Under the pieces are notes generated by a model that saw nothing but the letters and a program-made list of their open reading frames with translations, was not told the DNA's origin and ran no database searches. Both the position numbers and the translations under genes were made by a program. Of a stretch of DNA of 64,000 nucleotides, positions 24,210-35,591 are shown piece after piece. The stretch is from Sinohyriopsis cumingii (taxonomy: Eukaryota > Mollusca > Bivalvia > Unionida > Unionidae): NCBI GenBank assembly GCA_028554795.2, contig CM068829.1:129596016-129660015 (forward strand). The letters run 5' to 3'. The first letter of the stretch is position 1. Each line of letters opens with the position of its first letter.

Positions 24210-25125
24210 TTACAATTCATTACAGAACCGTTTTCGAAAATGGAGTTTCACTGTAACTTTCCCTTTGGAGAATGGAATATTTTGTCCCAGATCTCCTTTT
24301 ATAGCAATGTTGACAGTGTCTAAATACGACTTACTGACGGGCAAATAGTGAGGATGTACAAATTCACGGTGTACGTGATAGGTGTTTGCACCTTCCTGGT
24401 CATTGTTTGTGGTACTATCCACTTTGAAAGGAATGACAACAGTAACGGAACAGAGGTGTGTCCCACCACGTTGTACTCCACCACATCGGAATACACAAAG
24501 ATCAAATTCAGTCCTTGGTTCAGTTCTACCGGGTTTCCAAAAGCTCTGTAAAAATCCATATTACTTTTGATCTTGGGGCTCCAATTGCTTGCGACCATTT
24601 CTGCATGTCCACCCAAAATTTCAAACAAACTACCATTGAACCTGAGGGACAATGTGTCCGTATCTTGAAATTTGATCACGAGACGATGAGCCACTTTATG
24701 GTACTCAATCTTTACACTTTTTTTGGCTCTGTTCAGTGCTTTCCCAAAGGGTAAGTTGAACCTGTCCGCAATAGTGTCCACCAAATGTTCACCACTAAAA
24801 TAATAACCTGAAGGAATTTTCAAGGTGTAGATAATGAAGGCTGGATTGCTGGCTGGTCTTGTGTCCCCTAAAAACCGATTTTATTGATTTCTTCCTCCAA
24901 TTGGTCATTCAGGATTTCCACCTCGAAAGTGTTTTGCTTTTCGGTGATGTTTTTGATTTGTGTTGGGTGAATGATTTCCACTAAAGCCACTTCCCAATGG
25001 GCTTCGTGATCTAACTGGATGGTCTGAGGTAATTTGACCGTGTAACAGCACAACGTGTTCTTGGGAAACACCTCCATAGAACTGTCACTGGGTAAGGTTA
25101 AGTAAAATTGGTTGTTATTGCTCAT
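24210..25125 (-). pseudogene. Minor capsid (penton-like) protein, two frameshifts
   Basis: The ATG at 25,123-25,125 overlaps the stop of the upstream membrane protein (ATGA). The N-terminus NQFYLTLPSDSSMEVFP and EAHWEVALVEIIHP is the hallmark of the Polinton/adintovirus-associated FYLTLPSNSS family, which I take to be the minor capsid or penton protein (family knowledge; not certain). A frameshift lies near 24,875 in a T run and a second near 24,435. Blocks GYYFSGEHLVDTIADRF, LNLIFVYSDVVEYNVVGH and TYHVHREFVHPHYLPVS remain clear. The homologue is 48,010-48,941. Confidence 0.82.
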
Positions 25126-25526
25126 AATTCCAGAGTTTTGTGGCTCTCCGAGGTGATACTGGACGTCAGAGGCGTGTCGCCGCCCAAAATGGGGTTGTTG
25201 TTGGAGTGGTGACTGGCACTGACACTGGACACAAGGTTCCCGTTGTTCCCGTTCGAGGAGAATTTCAGGGAGGGATTAGGAAGCAGGTAACCGATGTAAC
25301 TGCTCAATACAATGGTCCACAAGTGTTTGTCTCCTTGCTGCAAACTCAGATTGGCAATGGCTGCACCGATGACACAATACACCACGAAGGTTTGGCAGAA
25401 AAAGACGATTTGCGTTTTAGGCACACGTTTTCCATACCACACCCACAAGGGTTGTGTTTGTAAATCTTGCAGAGAAGAATTGGGTGAAGGAGTGATCGCA
25501 ATACCTGAATCTGTGTGAAAGGGCAT
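25122..25526 (-). CDS. Two-helix membrane protein of Polinton 1
   Basis: ATG at 25,524-25,526, six codons or fewer after the integrase stop. About 134 residues: a Ser/Thr/Pro-rich start, a hydrophobic helix (VFFCQTFVVYCVIGAAIANL), a short loop QQGDKHLW, a second hydrophobic segment ending GYLLPNPSLK, then a polar Asn/Ser-rich tail. The GYLLPNP motif is shared with the intact Polinton 2 copy (48,938-49,348) and is common to this Polinton-linked family. Open and apparently intact even though the element is dead. Probably a particle or assembly membrane component, by inference. Confidence 0.75.
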   Translation of the reverse strand: MPFHTDSGIAITPSPNSSLQDLQTQPLWVWYGKRVPKTQIVFFCQTFVVYCVIGAAIANLSLQQGDKHLWTIVLSSYIGYLLPNPSLKFSSNGNNGNLVSSVSASHHSNNNPILGGDTPLTSSITSESHKTLEL

Positions 25527-25531
25527 GATGG

Positions 25532-25693
25532 TCACTTCTTTTTATAGTGCGAAGCGTCGATGCAAGAATGAAAACTGGGTGGATATCCTTTCCAACGTAC
25601 TTTGACTTCTTTGACACGTCGTTTGCCCACTTTACGGTTTCTGCGTTTGACAATGCCTTTGATGTCGTACATGTCGTCTTTTTTGGTGACACG
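25532..25693 (-). pseudogene. INT: Integrase C-terminal chromodomain fragment
   Basis: The last 53 codons of the Polinton integrase: a basic stretch with MYDIKGIVKRRNRKVGKRRV and the chromodomain core VKVRWKGYPPSF, ending in a TGA at 25,532-25,534. The upstream catalytic core is missing because the inverted right arm starts at 25,693. The full-length relative is 49,354-50,463. Confidence 0.9.
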
Positions 25694-26780
25694 ACTTGAT
25701 TTGAAATAAGTACGGGCTAGCGTTTTGTTGAGTACTTAACACCCATGGCTGTCTTTTTGAGCACCTTTTTCCTACTTTACCACGCTCGGACAGAAAAATG
25801 AGTGTGTGGTGAGACTATTCCCACTCATGTTTAAAGCCTTTCAGTCAGGTTGTTAAGGACTAGTTAGTCCTACACCTGAGTGGCTAAATTTAAAAGTAGT
25901 CTGTGAGTACATAAAAGCCTGGGGAATGAGGCTCTCTTTCCTTCCCCAGGAGTAATTAAAAATCACGCGGTGCGTTATTAAACCAGTGATACATGCTCCA
26001 TTAGAGCGAAAATCACTTTAATTCAAGTAAGCAAGCAAGCAAGTTCAGGTACCGTCTCTAGCACTCTTGATGACACCAACTGTCTGGGTTATTTTCTTTC
26101 TTGCAAGCCCCTATGTTCCACTTCTGTTTGTGATAATAACTTGTGATACTTCACATTTTCCAAAGTGGAAATCTTTACAAGCCGTACAAAATACAAAACT
26201 TATATGACTTTGGCTTTTGACACTTGCACAGACTCTTCACTTTATAAGTGTCACGAGAAAATTGTATATCCCATTTTTACCATTTTCAAAAACACGCACA
26301 CACTTGCAGCTTGACCAGAAATATGTACATCTTGTTTTGTGGATAAGTCACAGACAAGTCCAAGTCCATAGGTGGTTATGAACGTTAGGAATATCCCCTC
26401 ATTTTTTCAGAAATATCAAAGCTTGTATGTGCATTTTCCCTTTTCCACTCTATATTAGTGCTTAGATTTGTTCCAAAAAAAAGAAAAAAAGAAACAAACA
26501 ATTTTGAAGAAAAAAACAACTGAATTTTGAATTCAGGTTTCTCTCTGTTTATAATTTTTTTCAAGTTGATGGTGCATGACAGAGTACATTCGTCTACCTT
26601 TCCAAAGTGAGAGGCATTTCTTCACATGTCATTGCCTTTGTTAAATTCGGTTTCATTGGTTAGTTATCGTTAATCTTTAATTTTTTTGATGCATTTCTTT
26701 TTGATAGAAGATTTAAGGCTTTCTATTGTTGTAACGGTATTTATGTTGTTTAGTCTGTTGATGAAATTATCTATAGCAAA

Positions 26781-27071
26781 GTGCTTAAGATTTTTCAGTT
26801 TTTTTATTATTTCAAGCCCTACAAAAGGAGACCAAGTTTGTCTTCAAAGACGATTGAAACTCTAAATTACACGGGCGTGAAGGAAAACATCGTTGTGTTT
26901 AATCTAATCATGCTTGCCGTATCTCTTTGTGTTTTAGAGGTCATATTTCTTCTTATTAATACACGCATCAATAGACAGACAGATTGGGTCATCATCCTTG
27001 AGGTTCACTGTACTTTCGGTTCTTTACTTCATACAAACCCCAAACTTATTAGTTTGAAAAAAAAAAGATAA
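26781..27071 (+). CDS. Small membrane-protein-like ORF in Polinton 1 arm (right copy)
   Basis: Identical in peptide to the left-arm copy at 19,238-19,528. It starts at GTG in an open frame, has one predicted membrane segment and a basic tail. Whether it is translated is unknown. Its counterpart in Polinton 2 sits just after a good splice-acceptor sequence. Confidence 0.45.
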   Translation: MLKIFQFFYYFKPYKRRPSLSSKTIETLNYTGVKENIVVFNLIMLAVSLCVLEVIFLLINTRINRQTDWVIILEVHCTFGSLLHTNPKLISLKKKR

Positions 27072-28129
27072 CATGCCCCTCAGTACTGTAACACGTCTGT
27101 TCTGACTCTACCGATGTGAGTGTGAGTGTTTATGTTAAAATGTTTAAGTGAGATATAAAAAAATGGTCAGCTTGAAAACGCGAACCAATACTGTGACGCT
27201 CCGTATTTTGATGTGGTAAGAAGAAATGGTACAACACACACAAAGAGGGCTTGTAAGTTCATATTTCAGTCTGTCTGCACTGTAATGGTAACAACATAGG
27301 GATTATTATGCCACACAGTCCTAGAACAAAACAATGCATCACCCGTTGTAAGCCATTTCATTGGCTATACTTATTTTCTTACCGCGTTCGCTTCGAATTG
27401 ACTTGAGTAGCTATTCAGACAGTGACGAGAATGGTTATGCTTTACTGGGTCTATCCTATAGGCGATTTATATAAAAAAATATTTTAAAAAATTAAACTAA
27501 TGCACGAACAATGGTACCATGGGCGATCCCATGGAAATTGTGTCCGTCTTATTGCAAAATACATCAACATTTAATTTCACCGTGCAGATCGCTAGAACAA
27601 ACCTCTGATAATATACATTTTGAAAAGTGTTGTGTGACACGGATCGCCATTGTCGCTTGGTGTCTGCTTTCTTGTTCGAAAAGAGATCGTTTCGTCTTGA
27701 CTTTAAAAATTTAATTTGACTAAGTTTTACGCACTACTTGAACTCATACATTTACGTTGTAGGTGTAAACCGTCGTTCTCAGTTTTCTGGAAGTTCGTTT
27801 CTGTGTTTCTCAGATGTGATACTATTTTTTATGGACCGAACGAAATTTCTTTTGGCGTGAATCAGGACTCGTGGTTTTGTGGCATAAATGGAGAGCATTG
27901 ATTAAAGCTCAGTTATGTCGTCTTCGAAATCGCTGACACGGATTTGAACTAACACTTCAGGTTTTGTGTGAGGCGATACGGTACATCATTGCCTTTTACT
28001 TCCTCAATGAAATCGTTTCATCTTATTGCAAAATTACATTTGACTAGGTTTCATACGCAGCAGGTCCCTGTATATAAGGAGAGTGTCTTAGCGTCAGAAT
28101 ATTCATTCCACTCTCAAACGATCAAGAAG

Positions 28130-28529
28130 ATGGAAGAGTCAGCACAGATCGACCTGCTGGTCAAATATTTGCTAAAAGTCATACGAAAGCATAATTCACA
28201 AGGGAAAGTGGCAACAAAACTTACTCTTTTTTTTGGTCATTGATTTGATGAGAGTCATACGAAAGTGTGTAAGTGCTAATGAAGTTTGCTATATCTGCAA
28301 AGGTAAATGGGTATTTGTCTCCAGAATACCTGCTTCGTCTAAGAAAGAGAGACAAAAGTCAAGATACCTAATATCGTTATCAGGAGAAAGGACACTGAAT
28401 TCAGAGTGCCCTACGAGAAAAGAGAAGAAACAGAAACAAGACGAAACAGAGAAGAGGGATTCAGAAGAAGAAGAAATTGAAGATGATGAAGAACTTGTGC
28501 CAGTAAAGACATGGAAATGGAAAAATTGA
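28130..28529 (+). CDS. Small acidic-tailed protein encoded in the Polinton 1 arm (right copy, frameshifted)
   Basis: Mirror of 17,779-18,179. The ATG at 28,130 lies about 50 bp after TATATAAG (28,071-28,078). The first part stops at 28,243 after a T8 run. The second part (from about 28,233) contains CYICKGKW and ends in a Glu/Asp-rich stretch and VKTWKWKN. Amino-acid content on both sides of the homopolymer looks coding. A length change in the T run would explain the break, but I cannot tell decay from sequencing error. No family recognised. Confidence 0.5.
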
Positions 28530-29159
28530 CAATGTGAACCGATGCGTTGGCCCTGATGTGAAATTTCATACTACCTTCTAAAAGAGAATAGACCAGAAAG
28601 AAAACGTAAGTGTCTCTTGGTCTTGATATTGTATAATAAGGATGGCGTGTTTTATTTTTACTCACACTTTATGAAATTGTGCTCTTTCACCTCTCTCTAT
28701 CCCTCTGGATCATGTTTTAGTTAGAATTGAAATGGAAGGATGTTTTCCTTCACGCACGCTCTTTAGGCATGCAAGTCCGTAAACAATAGTCAGTCTATTC
28801 ATCCATCATTTTGTGTCTTGATGTTTCCTAAATCACACACTGATGCCATAAAATAACGGGTTAAATGGGTTTTGTAGTGTTGGGAGTGGGGGTTGGGGTG
28901 TAGGTGTTTGGCAGAGTTGATAATTGCAGGTGAGGGCTTAGGTGCTTTCAAAAACCTTTTTCTTCTTCACTCTGTGTTGATGGAATATAATGGGTTATTT
29001 TCTTCACTCTCTGTTGATAGTATATATAAAGGGTTATTTCTTCACTCCGTGTGGATAGTGTATAATGGTTTTCTTCTTCCCTCTGTGGTGTGCGTGTGTG
29101 AGTGTTCGCGTACGTTGTGTAGATCGTATATTTGGTTGTTGTTTTTCTTCTTCCTCCCG

Positions 29160-29590
29160 AGTGTGGATAGTATATTTGGGGTTTGTATGCGTTTGCGTAC
29201 GTTTGTGTGGATAGTATATTTGGGGTTTGTATGCGTTCGCGTACGTTTGTGTGGATAGTATATTTGGGGTTTGTATGCGTTCGCGTACGTTTGTATGGAT
29301 AGTTTATTTGGGGTTTGTATGCGTTCGCGTACGTTTGTGTGGATAGTATATTTGGGGTTTGTATGCGTTTGCGTACGTTTGTATGGATAGTATATTTGAG
29401 GTTTGTATGCGTTCGCGTACGTTTGTGTGGATAGTATATTTGGGGTTTGTATGCGTTCGCGTACGTTTGTATGGATAGTATATTTGGGGTTTGTATGCGT
29501 TCGCGTACATTTGTGTGGATAGTATATTTGGGATTTGTATGCGTTCGCGTACGTTTGTGTGGATAGTTTATTTGGGGTTTGTATTATCTC
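29160..29590. repeat. 44-bp tandem array in right arm of Polinton 1
   Basis: Inverted counterpart of the left array with roughly nine or ten units. It is followed by a TG microsatellite (about 29,639-29,714) that is longer and interrupted compared with the left arm. The copy-number difference shows the two arms have drifted since duplication. Confidence 0.9.
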
Positions 29591-29682
29591 CCTTCTGTGT
29601 TGATAGTATATTTGGGGTTTGTTTTTTCCTCTTCCCTCTGTGTGTGTGTGTGTGTGTGTGTGCGTGTGTCTGCGCGCGTACG

Positions 29683-29716
<34 letters not shown>

Positions 29717-30843
29717 TGGTCTCTGTTTATCCCTATAAAACTCACTTTATCCGTATCAGATACACTCTACCTACCTACCTACCTGCAGTAGCGTGTATTC
29801 AGGTCAGCCACTTGCAACACTGTTGACATTTATCCCCTAGTGTTCAGTACAGTGACGTCACTGACGCTGGAAATTTCGAGACTATAAATATGGACTTGGG
29901 GATTTCCACAGGTTGTAGCTATACATATGTACCAGAGTTCATAAACAGGAACGTCACTCAAGCTGAGGCTATAAAAAGATAGTGGGGTTTTCCAAAGGAA
30001 TAACCCACAAGTTGTAGTATAAATAGATAGTGGGATTTCATAGGAAGTTTAGCTGATTATAGCTATAAATAGATACATGGCTGTTTATCCACGATCGTCA
30101 CAAAAGTTGATATTGTAAGTAGTTACTAATTTTATCCATTTTAGTCTAAACCATTGTAACTTACTTTTCGGGGATATGTTTATTTTCCTTTAAACTATGG
30201 GACAATTTCGTCATTTTAGCGTTACTTTTAGTCACATCCATTTTGTCGTTGAGCATTTCCTTGATTATAGCTATTTATAGCATCATTACAATTATGCAAA
30301 TTTTTTAACACCCCAGGAAGATTTCAGGTCTTGGTAATGCTTTATATATAAATCTCACGCTTGTACTAGTGTGTGTATGTTTCTGTCTCTGTTGTGTTTG
30401 ACCCTCTACCATCATTGTCCCTAGACAGTCCCACCATGTTCAATTCCCCTTGACGCTATACAGACCCACCATGTTCAATTTCCATATGTTAAATTCCCTT
30501 GAGGCTATATCCCCCAGGGGTTTCCGTAATGTTAAATTTCCCATTGTCCCTAGACAGTTCCACGATCTATTCCCCATGTTAAATTCCCATTGTCCCTAGA
30601 CAGACCCACGATTTATTCCCCATGTTCAATTTCCCTTGTCCCTATATCGTCCCACGATTTTTCCCCATGTTAATTAACCTTGTCCCTAGACAGTCTCACG
30701 AACTATTGCCTAATGTTAATTCCCCTTGTCCCTATATCGTCCCTGGGCTTTTCTCCATGTTAAATTTACGTAGTCCCTATATCGTCCCAGGGGTGTTTTT
30801 AATGATAAGTCCCATTGTCCCCCTATCGTCCCTATTAACTACT

Positions 30844-31201
30844 TCCAAAATTAAAAAATCTTGGAAAGAGGCGACCAAAAACCGTTTGGCTGATAACATG
30901 TTTGATTACAAGCAGGAGGATAAAATAATGAACTTGCAAAATAAAAAACTCATTGCAGTTTGTTCACAAAGATTTTTTTAAAAAGGTAAAGAAGCAACAC
31001 ACTGCTAAGCAAGAAACGTGGATGCAGCTTTAAAATAAAAATGTAAGTAGTGAGGAGTGGTCTGAGATTTATAGCCCAGCGAAACTCTGTACTAAGTAAA
31101 GTTGATCTCTTTCAATTTTAAATAAATTCATCGAATAATTCTCACAAATAACTTTTTGAAAAGAATTAACATATTAGATAATGACAAATGCACTTTCTGC
31201 A
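30844..31201 (+). repeat. Inverted copy of the left host flank, stranded inside Polinton 1
   Basis: This is the reverse complement of 15,019-15,377 (LINE sequence outside the left end). It sits between the Polinton end at 30,843 and a second Polinton end at 31,201-31,287. The outer junction shows short similarity (TTCTGCA against TTCTCCA), suggesting microhomology joining. Confidence 0.93.
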
Positions 31202-31287
31202 TGTTAAATTTACATAGTCCCTATATCGTCCCAGGGGTGTTTTTAATGATAAGTCCCATCGTCCCCCTATCGTCCCTATTAACTACT

Positions 31288-31990
31288 TTTGGATAATGAA
31301 AATTATTTTAAACAATTTTTGGATGTTAATGAAAAGTATTCCCAAAAGATTGTCTGATCCAGCTTTTTGTTTTATCATTTCAAAAGGCATTACATTACCA
31401 TGATCATCAACTAAATCATTACAAATTTCAATGCCGGCATCTTTCCAGGATTTGTATTGATAGAACTTTCTGGGTGGAACAAAATTTAGAAAAACACAGG
31501 GATAAATACTCATTTGGATTTTGCCGATCCGTTTTAGATACTGCCAAAATTTTATCTCTCAAAAATGTTTCTAATGAACTTACAAATTAAATTCTAATTT
31601 TTTCCTCCCAAAATTCCAAATATCCTTCATATTTCTGAATAGGGTTGTATTTACTGGTTTCTGCCACATTCCATCCTCATTTTTCAGTAATCTTTTAGCC
31701 CATCTAATCTTAATATACCTAACGAATGACGGGCTACTAGTATATCATGTTTAATTTTCTCTACCTTATTACCACTTGCAAAAATAAATATGGTACGATT
31801 TAGTTCTACTTAATTTTTGCTGATGGGTTTTGAAGTGCTGAGCAAAGATGTTTGAATACGGGCAGAACCGGAGTTTTTACAACAATTACTTTACCTACTA
31901 ATGAAAGGTGTCTTTGACCCCAACTTGCCAGAATTCATTTTGCCTTTATTAGTTTCTTCCTAAAACTAATTTCCACCATTTCCTGCAGGT
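31288..31990 (-). pseudogene. Non-LTR retrotransposon ORF2, upstream half (right of Polinton 1)
   Basis: Minus-strand reading gives LASWGQRHLSLVGKVIVVKT, the thumb-region block common in LINE reverse transcriptases, and further on KSWKDAGIEICNDLVDDHGN and PFEMIKQKAG up to the Polinton junction. It continues, across the Polinton, into 15,377-14,786. Degenerate, with frameshifts. Confidence 0.82.
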
Positions 31991-32531
31991 CTAGAGAAAA
32001 ATCAATTCCAAGAAGAGTAAAAGTTGGAAAAATACCAGTTTAGTTCCATTTCGGGACATATTCTTTCATTGGAAAATTTCTTATATTGGAAAATTTCTGA
32101 TCTGTCTACATAGCTACCTATATATATATATAGTGTCTGGTACCTATATATATAGTGTTTGTGTGTGACCCTGCTACAGCGCGCTCCGTTATAACATGAA
32201 TTCGGATATAACACGTTCGTGGTGTGGCTCCCGAAATTTCATATAGCATGTATTTTTCTTGTACACATAAAAAAAAATCTTTCTTAAAAGTCCGAGAAAA
32301 AAAAAACGTAAAAACTATTATCAGTTAAGGGGAGAGATTGCGTATAAATAATACAAGACGATCGTGGCGTGGCTCCTGAAATTTTGTATGTATTTTTCTC
32401 GTACACGAAAAAGTAGTTTTGTCTTCTTAAAAGTACGGAAAAAAACGCATAAAACGTTTACTCAGGGATCGCAGGCGACTTTGCAGTAAGGAATCTGAGT
32501 CAACTAACTGACAACGGCGGAATCAGAGATC
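31991..32531. other. Intergenic DNA
   Basis: Contains short TA runs near 32,118-32,155 and two blocks with GATATAACACG and GTGGCTCCCGAAATTT that recur in modified form near 32,365. Probably decayed repeat DNA. No gene seen. Confidence 0.5.
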
Positions 32532-33434
32532 ATGGCGTGTCGGCTGCATTTATCAAAGACAGTGTTAGGCAATGCTAGGTTGAAACAATACATTGATCAT
32601 CAGATCGCTAAGGTGCCTGCATCAACACGCGTAGTAACTTCATGGTGCGTAATTACGGGAATATTTATCACAGAAGCAGAGAAACCAACTGAAACTGCAA
32701 CCTTAGCAAATGGTGGTATTGTTTTAGGTTCTCCTGATGAAAAATGTTTTGATAGACCTAAAAGTCACATTAAAGGTGTGCGAGTCCGGATCATACTCGT
32801 TTATCTCAAACGGAACTAAATATACATGGGGTTCAATGGGAATAGGAATAAATGAGAACGGCATCTTGGTACTGATTATGTACCAGCAATATCAACAATT
32901 ACACGGCCAAGCATCATTGCCATGGTAACTTACACAGTTGCATTATCATCATCGTTTGTCCCCGGAGATGAAATTCAGTTTGAAGCACTCAACATGTATC
33001 CGGATGCATACTTGACCGTCTTTGGTGTTTGTTTTAAGATTAGATTTTTGCCATTGTATATAAGCAATAGATTCAGACCTCGGCGATATGGTTGCGGCAT
33101 TTACCGATGGGGAGTTGGACCAACTGGCCACGGATATTAACATCAATAACAATTTCGTTCTACTTGTTGATGAATGGGAATAGGAAAATGTCAAAGTGTC
33201 ATACAACTAGAAATAGCCATTTGGAATCACCCTGATGTACCACGAGCAACTCAAGGCCAGCATGGATTTATCGCACTTGAAAACACCGAAGCTTTGACTG
33301 CAGCAGCAGATGAAAAACCTCTCCAAGATTGCTTCTACAATGGTGAAGTAGCATTCACTGATATATCTACCTCAGTTAAGTTTATTAAAGAACATTTTAC
33401 TCCAACCTTGACTGAATTAAAAAGAGAAAGATAA
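32532..33434 (+). pseudogene. Broken gene of unknown family
   Basis: Three or four plus-strand frames follow each other with frameshifts: an ATG-started 95-codon piece (LGNARLKQYIDHQIAKVPAS), a piece with GSYSFISNGTKYTWGSMG, one with MVTYTVALSSSFVPGDEIQF, and one with IALENTEALTAAADEKPLQD and FTPTLTELKRER. The amino-acid patterns look like beta-rich followed by helical protein. I do not recognise a family with confidence. The pieces may be one or two genes of a decayed mobile or viral element. Confidence 0.45.
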
Positions 33435-33733
33435 TGTTCTTTAACAAGGATGCACTTGTTCGGGTGACAGTTATTGGGCAAAGACGAACGTTAGATGTAA
33501 AAGGTGCTGGAATAACAGTGTGGTGTTTATAAAAGGAGCGCCAGAACGCACAATCGCCCGATATTTAATTAATCCCGAGGCAGCGTCTTTGTTATAATTG
33601 TTTAACAATTGTACTCGTAAAAGAAGGTTCTGGAAGTGCGTATTGTGCTTTCGCGTGATGATAAGACCGAACACGTTCGGCCTGTCATACAATTAAAATA
33701 CGCGATTATATTATTAATAGAAGAACTATTATT

Positions 33734-34209
33734 ATGGACCCTCCCTCTTACCGACGTGAAAAAATAATCGAAGCGGAACCATAGCCGCAAGATGAAATAA
33801 CCAAGAGAACAAGGCTGATCATAAAATACAAACGCGCGTGTTTGGCTGTAGATGTTTTTTGTGGTCTTTCCGCAGCAACGACTGTTGGTCTTGGATCATC
33901 ATAGGTGCACCAATCGTTATTATTGTTGGAGCTATATCGACGGTAACTGTTATATCTAGTGATGCTAGAAAAATTAATTTCGATGCGACTGCATTTATAA
34001 ATACGGGTCTATTCCGATCTTTTGCAGCCGCACAAATCAGTCTGAATACAGTCAGTAAACTGTATTCAGTTGCAATCGAGGATAAAATAATCAGTGTGGC
34101 TGAGTTTGAGACTTTGCTGGCAGAAATGGAAAATTACAGACAATTACGAACACCAATAAGAAATAACGCTGATTTACAAACAGTCAAAGTCGAATTATTA
34201 TTTTTTTAA
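33734..34209 (+). pseudogene. Small protein remnant with hydrophobic segment and helical tail
   Basis: An ATG at 33,734 starts MDPPSYRREK, with an in-frame TAG at 33,782-33,784. It reads on through LIIKYKRACLAVDV and GLSAATTVGLG to a second stop. A shifted frame then gives IIIGAPIVIIVGAISTVTV, a clear hydrophobic helix, followed by a helical segment (VSKLYSVAIEDKIISVAEFE) to 34,209. The overall plan resembles small proteins I associate with invertebrate mobile elements, but this is from memory and unverified. Confidence 0.45.
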
Positions 34210-34564
34210 AATCTTTACCAGAAGGCCTGGATACTGATCGAAACTGGTGTTACAGTAAACTCATTTATTGTGCTCAGGCTCGCAGTGTGTATCGATCAGC
34301 GTCATATTCAATGATATTTATGATAAAGCACAAAGTAGTATCAAAGGATTGGTTTCGTCCTTTTTGGAAACCCTTTGGGGCACTGATATCCATCGTATAC
34401 TCTACCCCCATGACCAGGTCACGTGTGTGGATAATTAAAATTGATAAACATGCATGGGTCACATATGGGCTAACTTTGTCGTGGGACCAGAGGCTACGAT
34501 TCGTGGCAGGGACCCAAACGGGACAACAACAGCAAAACACACGTTCATATTATTGTCTTTGTTG

Positions 34565-34877
34565 ATTTAAACATGAACACCTACATCAATATTAGGGTCG
34601 TACACAAACAAAACACACACACACACATTTTATTGAATTTTGCGCACGTATCGTCCTGACAATTTATCCACTAAAATTCATAATTAATCGACTGTTATCC
34701 GGTTTCAAAGAAGAGAGCCTTATCTCAACAAATCACTTGTCATATAGGTTATAAAAAAAAGTTGGGGGTTTACCACGAAAAATTTCTTTCACTCACCATT
34801 GTTCCTAAGGAGTGGCGGTAGCAACAGAAATTCGCCAGCGACAGCAATGTTGTATCGTCGGACAAGAATCGATTAAG
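34565..34877. other. Intergenic DNA
   Basis: Holds a short CA run near 34,613-34,626. No gene or recognisable repeat seen. Confidence 0.5.
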
Positions 34878-34885
34878 TAAATGCT

Positions 34886-35247
34886 TTGATTAATATATCG
34901 TATATGAAATTAAATTTTGCTGAACTGCTTAAAAATATTTCTGATATCTATATAATGACGGATCAAATCACATACCATTGCCTTTTAAACGGTCTGATCC
35001 ATACAGCAATCGCTTCATGGATTGATACTAATCCGTGCAAGGAGAACCAACGAAGGACCCTTGTGTAGTTTTAAGGGAGCTACACAAATATGAACAGGGG
35101 AAAAGAATAAGCGAATTAACAAATGAATTGCTTGCAATAAGAAAACACCACTTGCATATTAAAATATTAAAATTAGTTAAAGAATGGAAAGAGTTGCAGT
35201 TACCATTAATACGAAGAATACGGTATGAAATTAAGCCCACTCATTAA
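34886..35247 (+). pseudogene. Helical small protein, frameshifted, unknown
   Basis: Two overlapping plus frames: 34,886-35,068 ending ASWIDTNPCKENQRRTLV, and 35,035-35,247 with VLRELHKYEQGKRISELTNE and ILKLVKEWKELQLPLIRRI. The two join naturally near 35,040 if one base is gained or lost. The second part is strongly helical and charged. It is the last piece of the degraded cluster that begins at 32,532. Confidence 0.4.
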
Positions 35248-35591
35248 GAAAATGTGGTGAGTAACTGTCAATAGGCATTCACAACAGTTTGTGAACTTTG
35301 GCCGACATAACACTGCCAGATCAAATATACAAGTGTTGTTTCAAAATACATTTACAAGGCAGAACTATGGAATGTGTGCATGATTAATTGAGAAGCACTA
35401 TTATATATCTCCAAATTGATACTCTTGTTGTTAATTGCAATAGAAAACAAACATTTCTCATAAAGCGGCTCTAGTTTGAAAACAATATCTCTATTTTCCG
35501 AACTTTTCAAAACGTGCGAGTCATAGACCTGAACGCATGACAATTTGTTTGAGAAACATCGATCAAAATGTTACATTAAAAAAGAACAAAA

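Larger units (their letters stand above)
25693..31201 (-). repeat. Right arm of the 5.5-kb inverted repeat of Polinton 1
   Basis: Inverted copy of 15,019-20,616. Its inner edge cuts directly into the integrase remnant at 25,693. Its outer edge includes an inverted copy of the left host flank (30,844-31,201) and then joins a second Polinton terminus. The Polinton part ends at 30,843. Confidence 0.95.
15378..31287. mobile_element. Polinton/Maverick element 1, rearranged and internally deleted
   Basis: It begins AGTAGTTAATAGGGACG and ends CGTCCCTATTAACTACT, the same terminus type as the other two Polintons here, and is flanked by the 6-bp duplication TTTGGA (15,372-15,377 and 31,288-31,293). 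Six-bp duplications are typical of Polintons. The core keeps protease, capsid, membrane-protein and integrase remnants in Polinton order but lacks POLB and ATPase. Almost all of the right third is an inverted copy of the left end, including 359 bp of left host flank (30,844-31,201). Only the last 87 bp (31,201-31,287) are the original right terminus. It cannot be autonomous. Confidence 0.93.

Noticed and set aside
25417-25692. 91-codon minus-strand frame near the integrase remnant (and 49,239-49,526)
   Set aside because: It is an alternate frame of the integrase C-terminus. The chromodomain frame is the real one.
15019-31201. Ordinary Polinton with 5.5-kb terminal repeats
   Set aside because: The inverted repeat includes host flank on the right side and cuts through integrase, so it is not a normal terminal repeat.
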